Positions 20,451 through 22,775 of a stretch of 22,775 bases of DNA are shown piece by piece. The notes below the pieces were generated by a model that was not told where the DNA came from, searched no databases, and worked only from the letters and a program-made list of their open reading frames with translations. Numbering within the stretch: position 1 is the stretch's first letter; every line of letters begins with the position of its first letter. The translations under genes were made by a program, and so were the position numbers. The DNA is taken from IMG/VR virus record IMGVR_UViG_3300013101_000107, positions 1 to 22,775 of that record; one strand, given 5' to 3'. This DNA comes from a virus.

Positions 20451-22775
20451 ATGGCGCTTAACGAAGACGATTGGATCTCCCCCACACCACCAGCCGGGCG
20501 AGCAGCGGCCATAGCTGTGCCTTCTGGCAACCTAGATCTATCCCCAGACGAGCTTGAGGAGCGCGAGCGCTTACGTGCTTGGTACCCCGAGCGCGCGGAA
20601 CCCGCAACCCCAGCACCCGCCCCGACTGCGCTTGGTGGCGGCGATGGCGCGGCACTTGACCCCGGTGGCCATGGCAGCACCGGCTGGATGTCCCAGCCCG
20701 CTCAACCAGAGCCCGAGCCAGAAGATGAATCCAACTGGTGGGGGAATTTAAAAGAAGTAATTTCTGGTACAGCCAAAACCACTGTGGACTTGGGCGCGGG
20801 TGCTATACGTGCAGGCGGCGCGGCGACTGGTGGTGCTATTGACGTAGCCTCCAGTATGTACGACGTGTTCACCGATGGCCAAGGTGACACCGGCGCCCGT
20901 GGACAGGCCCAAGCGGAACGAATTCGATCCGGGAAACCCCAAGAGGACATCCCTAGTACCTCGGTAGGTAGTTTCATACGAGATACAACGGAGGCTGGCG
21001 CTTCAGATTTAGAGGACTGGTCTGCGGGAACCTTCGACTACACCCCGGTAACAAGCTGGGAAGAAGTAAAGGCGGACTGGGATAACCCAGAAACCTCTAC
21101 GCGTAGTAGCCTGATGACCGCTGTGCAGTTCGGCCTAGAAACCGGCGTTGTATCCGGCCCCCACATGGCGGCCATGATGGCCAGTATGCCAGTGTACCTT
21201 ACTGCCCGGGTAGGCCAGTTGGCCAAGTCCCGCGCTGAAGCTGATGGCCGGGATGCCCCCTCCGGTGAAGATTATGCGGTGTCCACGGCTTTCGCTGGAC
21301 TGGTTGTAGCCGCTGATAAGGTCGGCCTTAATAAGATTGGCCAAAGCCTAGGGAAGATGGGCCAAGGCACCCTCAGTAAAGTGGCGGCTAAAATTCCGGG
21401 CACAAAGGCCACAGGTGCGGCTGTCGGAGAATCGGTTACTGAATTTGTCCAAGAAGGACTGGAGTACGCCAACGATGTTGTTGGTACCCAGAAAGAAGCT
21501 GACATCGGCGAAGCGTTTGACCAGATGCTGGCCGGGGCTGTTGGCGGTGGTGTGGCTGGCGGAGGCATTAGTGTTGGTGGCAGGGTAGCCCAATATGCCC
21601 GGAAGGTTTACAAGTCGGATAAGACCGACGTCGATACCGCTGGGAACATGGACTCAGCACAAGAGGCAGCGCTCAACGCGGGTAAGCAGGGCGAGCGTGG
21701 TGAGGGCCAACTGCCGGAGCTGTACGAGTGGACTAAAGATTCCGTAGGGCCAAACCTTGTAGCGTTCGAGGCGGAGCGGGATGCGATCTTAGCAGAAATG
21801 GATGCGATTTCCCCCGAGCTTAAGTACATGCTAAACACGGAAATCGATGAAGTATCCACGGCCATGCACGAGTTCCGCACTCGCCCGACCGGAGACAGCC
21901 AAGCAGAGATCAGTGAAATGCTCGCGGCCCTCCGTGAGGCAGTTACTAGCCGCCAAGAGTCCAACGTCGCTAACGAGCAGGCTATTGATGTAGAGGGCAA
22001 GCTGGGCAAGTGGACTTCGTCCGGGGATTTCGAGTCGGCCCTCCAAGCGAATTATGCGGCGGAACAAAACCCGCCACTCCCGCTGGTGGAAACCCCGTCT
22101 CGCCCAACTTGGTCATCTTCCGCCGAATACGAACAGGCTTTGGGCGGCGATGCCCCGGCACCACAGGAAGACTGGCAAGCCGGTATACGCGAGCAGTTAA
22201 CGGCCCAACAGGCCTTGCCGAATGTGGGGGAACAGTTCGATACTACTCCCGAGCCCATAGAGGACTTGCGGGCTCAAGTTGACCATCTGTTCCTGAACGA
22301 CAAGAAACAAGCGGTGTTCTTGGCCGAATCCAACGCAGCCGATGTGGAGGAGATTTCCGCCTACGCCGACGAAGTTGCCAGTAAGTCGGGCACCTCGGAG
22401 AAGCTGCTCGCGGTCACAAGCCCGGACTTCCCCGGCGTCCTGATGACCACCAACAAGTCCTTGGCCGATGACTGGGTGGCCAATCCGTCTGAAGAAGCAC
22501 TGGCCAAAATACTCGGCTACGCCCAGAGCAAAAACGAACTCGAGAACCCGGATACCGCAGTTGCCGTACAAAAGCTCGATGGTGATGGTCGTGTGGTATG
22601 GGAACAGGTGGTAGACGAAGGCCGCGAACAAGACGCCATGGAAGCCATGGGCGGCAAAGGGCAATTGATTCGAGACAGGGCTACTGCGGCCACCCCATGG
22701 GAGAAGAAATATACCTCCATAGATGACTACGAGTTCAGAGTAGTCCCCCCGCAAGAGGCCCAAGCTCGCCGGGCA
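20451..22775 (+). CDS. Large internal virion protein (partial, runs off right edge)
   Basis: Open from ATG at 20451 (GGAG 7 bases upstream) for 775 codons to the window edge with no stop. The N-terminus is Pro/Glu-rich (MALNEDDWISPTPPAGRAAA, PEPEPEDESNWWG). Residues about 110-400 alternate Gly/Ala-rich weakly hydrophobic helices (KTTVDLGAGAIRAGGAATGG, FGLETGVVSGPHMAAMMASM, DQMLAGAVGGGVAGGGISVG) with ESVTEFVQEGLEYANDVVG; such stretches suit a protein that inserts into the host envelope during DNA ejection. The later part is acidic and helical (VAFEAERDAILAEMDAISPE). No transglycosylase or polymerase motif is visible in the part seen; an enzymatic domain may lie beyond the edge. Confidence 0.7.
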   Translation, partial: MALNEDDWISPTPPAGRAAAIAVPSGNLDLSPDELEERERLRAWYPERAEPATPAPAPTALGGGDGAALDPGGHGSTGWMSQPAQPEPEPEDESNWWGNLKEVISGTAKTTVDLGAGAIRAGGAATGGAIDVASSMYDVFTDGQGDTGARGQAQAERIRSGKPQEDIPSTSVGSFIRDTTEAGASDLEDWSAGTFDYTPVTSWEEVKADWDNPETSTRSSLMTAVQFGLETGVVSGPHMAAMMASMPVYLTARVGQLAKSRAEADGRDAPSGEDYAVSTAFAGLVVAADKVGLNKIGQSLGKMGQGTLSKVAAKIPGTKATGAAVGESVTEFVQEGLEYANDVVGTQKEADIGEAFDQMLAGAVGGGVAGGGISVGGRVAQYARKVYKSDKTDVDTAGNMDSAQEAALNAGKQGERGEGQLPELYEWTKDSVGPNLVAFEAERDAILAEMDAISPELKYMLNTEIDEVSTAMHEFRTRPTGDSQAEISEMLAALREAVTSRQESNVANEQAIDVEGKLGKWTSSGDFESALQANYAAEQNPPLPLVETPSRPTWSSSAEYEQALGGDAPAPQEDWQAGIREQLTAQQALPNVGEQFDTTPEPIEDLRAQVDHLFLNDKKQAVFLAESNAADVEEISAYADEVASKSGTSEKLLAVTSPDFPGVLMTTNKSLADDWVANPSEEALAKILGYAQSKNELENPDTAVAVQKLDGDGRVVWEQVVDEGREQDAMEAMGGKGQLIRDRATAATPWEKKYTSIDDYEFRVVPPQEAQARRA

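Noticed and set aside
22197-22763. Leftward 188-codon frame near the right edge
   Set aside because: Antisense to the long open frame of the large internal virion protein.

Overview
The window is part of the genome of a double-stranded DNA tailed phage with a short tail (podovirus type). In order, it carries the virion genes of such a phage: portal, scaffold, major capsid, head-tail connectors, fibre adaptors, an S74-type tail fibre, a large tail hub or nozzle protein, receptor-binding candidates and large internal (ejected) proteins. Strong AGGAG-type ribosome sites, ATGA/TAATG/TGATG overlaps and moderately GC-rich coding sequence point to a bacterial, probably proteobacterial, host. I see no large terminase, replication, lysis or integration genes, no rRNA or tRNA and no CRISPR. 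The left and right ends both cut through genes.

Layout. Positions 1-1125 form a leftward operon: a small DNA-binding protein that looks like a small terminase subunit, a 54-residue basic protein overlapping its 3' end, and a membrane-anchored fibronectin-III-like protein that leaves the window. An 81-bp divergent gap separates this from the rightward block: portal (1207-3294), four small genes (3367-4350), scaffold (4360-5427), major capsid (5448-6401), a small basic protein and two connectors (6472-7845), small tail/adaptor proteins (7842-9365), the 964-residue fibre (9365-12259), a GNAT-like protein (12278-12688), fibre-like genes (12719-13934), the tail hub (13946-15883), a probable receptor-binding protein and a second GNAT (15880-17285). 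One leftward HNH homing-type endonuclease (17254-17781) interrupts the block. Three internal-virion genes follow (17857 to the right end).

The most interesting non-coding signal is a family of four palindromes with the exact 16-bp core TTACAACCAGTTGTAA and an asymmetric CA centre. Each copy sits in a short gap just after a stop codon and 12-34 bp before a start codon. All four point the same way relative to the gene they precede, including the one before a leftward gene. Arms are 7, 10 or 16 bp, and where longer they stay perfectly complementary. They divide the window into gene blocks and are good candidates for a phage-specific operator, promoter or RNA-hairpin signal.

Other notable points: an internal-virion gene whose only sensible start is ATT behind a perfect AGGAGG; a possible overprinted membrane-protein frame at 8253-8726 with its own ribosome site inside a stretch of unusual codon use; duplicated fibre-adaptor domains in adjacent genes; and two acetyltransferase-like genes, each directly after a fibre or receptor-binding gene.

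All functional names come from reading translated sequence and remembered family patterns. No database search was run.
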